Positions 61,432 to 64,000 of a stretch of 64,000 nt of DNA are shown here, piece after piece. The position numbers were made by a program, and so were the translations under genes. The stretch comes from Lysinibacillus louembei (GTDB taxonomy: Bacteria > Bacillota > Bacilli > Bacillales_A > Planococcaceae). The notes beneath the pieces are model-generated. The model saw only the letters and a list, made by a program, of their open reading frames with translations, had not been told where the DNA came from and did not search any database. Position 1 is the stretch's first letter. Every line of letters starts with the position of its first letter. The stretch covers positions 1,604,001-1,668,000 of the forward strand of contig NZ_CP137624.1 of the NCBI RefSeq assembly GCF_033880585.1, given 5' to 3'.

Positions 61432-62514
61432 ATGAAGGATGTCGTACAAAGGATGATTGATTGGACAGAAGACCATTTATTTGAAGGCTTTTCGTTACTT
61501 GAAATGAGCGGAAAAATGGGGTATTCCCCTTATTATTGCTCGTTTAAATTCCATCAAATAACAGGGATAAGCTTAAAGCGTTATATGGCATTAAGAAGAA
61601 TTTATCTTTCTTCGATTGCTTTAAGGGATACGGAGGAAAGAATATTAGATATTGCATTAAATCACGGATATTCTACGCAGGAGTCGTATACAAGAGCCTT
61701 TAAAGAAATATTCGGTGTTAGTCCAAATAGTTACCGTCAAAAACCGATGCCATTACAATCATATGTAAAACTCGCAATCAGAACAGAGGAGATGTATATA
61801 ATGGATATTTCAAAAAAATTACGAATTGAAGATTTGCAGTATGGGCTGAAGGAGCAATTTGATACAAGCATATTAAATATTTTAAATGGGGAGGATATGT
61901 TTAAAAAATTCAAGGAACAACAGTTAATGGGGGCAAGTGATTATGCACCATTTAATGAAGCGATGTGTGTTCATGAAACGACTTTCCCAATTTTCGAGGA
62001 TACGTTTAATGAAATGAGGGCACAAGGGCATAAGGTGGCACTTCACGATTATGAAGCTATTACATTAGCGCCTTTAAAAAATACGCTGTTTTCTAAAAAA
62101 TATGACTGTATTGTACTATGGTTTGGTGAAGATATGTTTTGTCAAATGAACCTATTAACGATGCTTGCTTATTTGGAGCAAATAAACTATGAAGGTGTAA
62201 TTTATTATTACGCCGTGCAGGAGCAGACATATGATGTGAATGAAACGATACTACCATTAGGAATTTATCAGGCTTTATACAAAGCGGTGTTAATTGAAAA
62301 ACGCATGCCAAATGAGAAGGTGATGCCTGTGATGTACCAAGGAATTAAATTATATTTGGAGCTGCAAAAGGAAGCGAATGATATAACGAAGTATATTGAT
62401 GCACACAAACAAATGGTGACAGAGGAATTAGTACGAAACTTGCTAAAGGTATTTCCACAGTATGGCTTAGGGGATACGCAATATATTGAAATAATAAATA
62501 AAATTTCCCGATAG
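61432..62514 (+). CDS. AraC-family regulator with N-terminal DNA-binding domain
   Basis: Residues 1-105 are a two-HTH AraC/XylS domain (FEGFSLLEMSGKMGYSPYYC, then DIALNHGYSTQESYTRAFKE and FGVSPNSYRQ). Residues about 120-360 form an acidic effector-type region without a recognised fold. The HTH-first order is unusual; most AraC proteins have it at the C-terminus. AAGAGGTGAT precedes the ATG. Effector and targets unknown. Confidence 0.85.
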   Translation: MKDVVQRMIDWTEDHLFEGFSLLEMSGKMGYSPYYCSFKFHQITGISLKRYMALRRIYLSSIALRDTEERILDIALNHGYSTQESYTRAFKEIFGVSPNSYRQKPMPLQSYVKLAIRTEEMYIMDISKKLRIEDLQYGLKEQFDTSILNILNGEDMFKKFKEQQLMGASDYAPFNEAMCVHETTFPIFEDTFNEMRAQGHKVALHDYEAITLAPLKNTLFSKKYDCIVLWFGEDMFCQMNLLTMLAYLEQINYEGVIYYYAVQEQTYDVNETILPLGIYQALYKAVLIEKRMPNEKVMPVMYQGIKLYLELQKEANDITKYIDAHKQMVTEELVRNLLKVFPQYGLGDTQYIEIINKISR

Positions 62515-62647
62515 ATTGTTATTTGTTTAACAGTAATTTGATTTTCTAAAATATTTTTTACGAACTTTATCTGTGTAAAACAAAAAAATGTTCGGAAATG
62601 AGTTGAAAAACAGAAAGTGAGGTGATATATTATTGAATGTAAATTAA

Positions 62648-62800
62648 ATAACGTCGTCGTATAATAGCGGGAATAGGCTCGCAAGTATCTACCAAATCAC
62701 CGTAAATGATTTGACTACGATTGAAGCAAATTTGTATTGTAATATACAAATACTTTATTCGTAGACATGTCACTAAAAGGCATGTCTTTGTTTTATTTCC
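62648..62800 (+). promoter_or_regulatory. Guanine riboswitch (purine aptamer plus terminator)
   Basis: The aptamer at about 62650-62725 has the conserved J1/2 TATAATAG, the J2/3 TATCTACC, the P3 arms CAAATCA and TGATTTG around CCGTAAA, and the 3' GACTACGA. The C in GACTA predicts guanine/hypoxanthine rather than adenine specificity. An AT-rich hairpin ATTTGTAT/ATACAAAT follows, then the terminator AGACATG (62763-62769) / CATGTCT (62781-62787) with T-rich tail. Guanine binding should switch off the downstream permease. Confidence 0.93.
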
Positions 62801-62836
62801 TACGATTATAGACGATTAACGGAGGAACAATTCACA

Positions 62837-64000
62837 ATGAAAAAATATTTCGAGTTTGATAAACTTGGAACAAACTACCAAAGAGAAATTCTTGGTGGAT
62901 TCACAACATTTTTAGCAATGGCTTATATTTTAGTCGTTAACCCTATGACGTTAACGCTACAAGATGTGCCTGACTTACCAGAAGCACTTCGTATGAATTA
63001 TGGAGCAGTATTCGTAGCAACTGCTGTTGCAGCAGCAATCGGCTCATTTATTATGGGGATTTTCGCTCGTTATCCATTGGCACTGGCACCAGGCTTAGGA
63101 TTAAATGCATTTTTTGCATATACAGTTATTTTAACGAATGGTAGCCCTTGGCAGCATGCATTAGCAGCAGTATTTGTGTCAGGTGTATTTTTCTTAATCT
63201 TAACGTTAACAGGTTTACGAGAAAAATTAATTAATGCAATTCCAATGGAGCTAAAATTAGCAGTTGGTGCAGGTATCGGTTTATTTATCGCATTTATCGG
63301 TTTAAAAAATGCAGAAATCGTTGTAGCGAATCCAGCGACATTTGTAGGCATTGGTAATTTAACAGATCCAAAAGTGTTATTAGCAATTTTCGGTATTATT
63401 ATTACAGTTATTTTCTTAGTTCGTGGTGTAAAAGCAGGTGTATTTTTAGGAATGGCGATTACTGCAGTGGCAGGAATGATTTTCGGCTTAGTTAATTTGC
63501 CATCAGGCGTTGTTGCTATGCCACCATCTATTGCACCAACATTTGGTTCATTATTCTCAGCATTTGGTGATACAGAGTTTTACACATTATCGATGCTGTC
63601 TGTTATTTTAACTTTCTTATTTGTTGATTTCTTTGATAATGCAGGTACATTGATGGCTGTTGCAAATCAAGCAGGCTTTGTGAAAGATAATAAACTACCA
63701 CGTGCAGGCAGGGCATTAGTTTCTGACTCAATTGCCACAATTGTAGGTTCTATTTTTGGTACATCAACAATTACATCATTTGTAGAGTCTTCATCAGGCG
63801 TTGCAGCAGGTGCTCGTACAGGCTTTGCTTCTATCGTAACAGGTGTATTATTCCTATTATCATTGTTCTTTTTACCTTTATTGAGTGTTGTAACACCAGC
63901 AGTAACCGCACCTGCTTTAATTGTTGTGGGGGTATTAATGGTAGCTTCGCTAGGGAAAATTGAATGGGGCAAGTTCGAAGTAGCTGTGCCAGCATTCTTT
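62837..64000 (+). CDS. pbuG: NCS2 family hypoxanthine/guanine permease, 5' part
   Basis: The gene starts at the ATG at 62837 (GGAGGAAC upstream) and runs off the window end after about 388 codons; the family is about 435-440 residues. It has many membrane helices and the AzgA/PbuG landmarks REILGGFTTFLAMAYILVVN, LAPGLGLNAFFAY, FVDFFDNAGTLMAVANQAG and TSTITSFVESSSGVAAGART. It imports hypoxanthine and guanine by proton symport. The guanine riboswitch upstream supports PbuG rather than the adenine permease PbuP. Confidence 0.93.
   Translation, partial: MKKYFEFDKLGTNYQREILGGFTTFLAMAYILVVNPMTLTLQDVPDLPEALRMNYGAVFVATAVAAAIGSFIMGIFARYPLALAPGLGLNAFFAYTVILTNGSPWQHALAAVFVSGVFFLILTLTGLREKLINAIPMELKLAVGAGIGLFIAFIGLKNAEIVVANPATFVGIGNLTDPKVLLAIFGIIITVIFLVRGVKAGVFLGMAITAVAGMIFGLVNLPSGVVAMPPSIAPTFGSLFSAFGDTEFYTLSMLSVILTFLFVDFFDNAGTLMAVANQAGFVKDNKLPRAGRALVSDSIATIVGSIFGTSTITSFVESSSGVAAGARTGFASIVTGVLFLLSLFFLPLLSVVTPAVTAPALIVVGVLMVASLGKIEWGKFEVAVPAFF

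Noticed and set aside
1-64000. CRISPR arrays, tRNA or rRNA genes
   Set aside because: No regularly spaced direct repeats of CRISPR size and no tRNA or rRNA signature was seen on either strand. The only tandem repeats are in the adhesin linker and the short duplications noted.

Overview
The window is about 64 kb of low-GC Gram-positive chromosome. AGGAGG-type ribosome binding sites, T-rich intrinsic terminators, a DesKR cold-sensing system, a TnrA/GlnR-type box, a guanine riboswitch and S-layer/sortase surface genes point to Bacillales, most likely the Planococcaceae (Lysinibacillus/Solibacillus-like). That assignment is inference from gene content; no rRNA or tRNA gene is present. Both window ends cut genes: a YitJ-type gene on the left and a PbuG-type purine permease on the right.

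Region 1 (1-24.7 kb) is housekeeping. It holds the folate/methionine pair (MTHFR-type protein and MetH), an acetyltransferase, the des-desK-desR membrane-fluidity locus, proline dehydrogenase, a FetAB-type ABC exporter, the PII-AmtB ammonium operon with an upstream TnrA-like site, NAD salvage genes (pncB-nadE), a MoxR/DUF58/transglutaminase operon and two guaA-type genes. The first guaA-type gene (20.1-21.4 kb) keeps the ATP-pyrophosphatase half of GMP synthetase but has lost the glutaminase catalytic residues. The second (23.1-24.7 kb) is complete and is preceded by a leader with a terminator-like hairpin. Between them lies a LytTR/DUF3021/membrane-protein operon read the other way.

Region 2 (24.7-about 40.7 kb) is an accessory island lodged at the 3' end of guaA. 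It starts with a tyrosine integrase, a DUF3173 protein and Tn916-type Orf8/Orf7 regulators, but has no conjugation genes. The cargo is three efflux or membrane modules, each with its own regulator: MarR+CPBP protease, LysR+MFS, and TetR+MFS+SnoaL-like protein. An IS66 element and a frameshifted IS3-family element have landed in it. Scattered fossils (a second sigma gene, two more integrase pieces, a diverged guaA 3' end and a repeated att-like core) show that several related elements have integrated and decayed at this site.

Region 3 (40.7-47.6 kb) is a patchwork of unknown genes. It includes a CsoR/CstR-like operator upstream of a histidine-rich exported protein and a small siroheme/Fe-S protein, plus pseudogenes: an SRPBCC stub, a broken glutathione peroxidase and a frameshifted SLH-C39 protein. 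Region 4 (47.9-55.1 kb) is a 2135-residue cell-wall-anchored adhesin followed by its likely class B sortase. Region 5 (55.2-64 kb) returns to ordinary small enzymes and regulators (Nudix, MOSC, SMI1/KNR4, ASCH, DUF1963, class V aminotransferase, GNAT, AraC) and ends with a guanine riboswitch controlling a purine permease.
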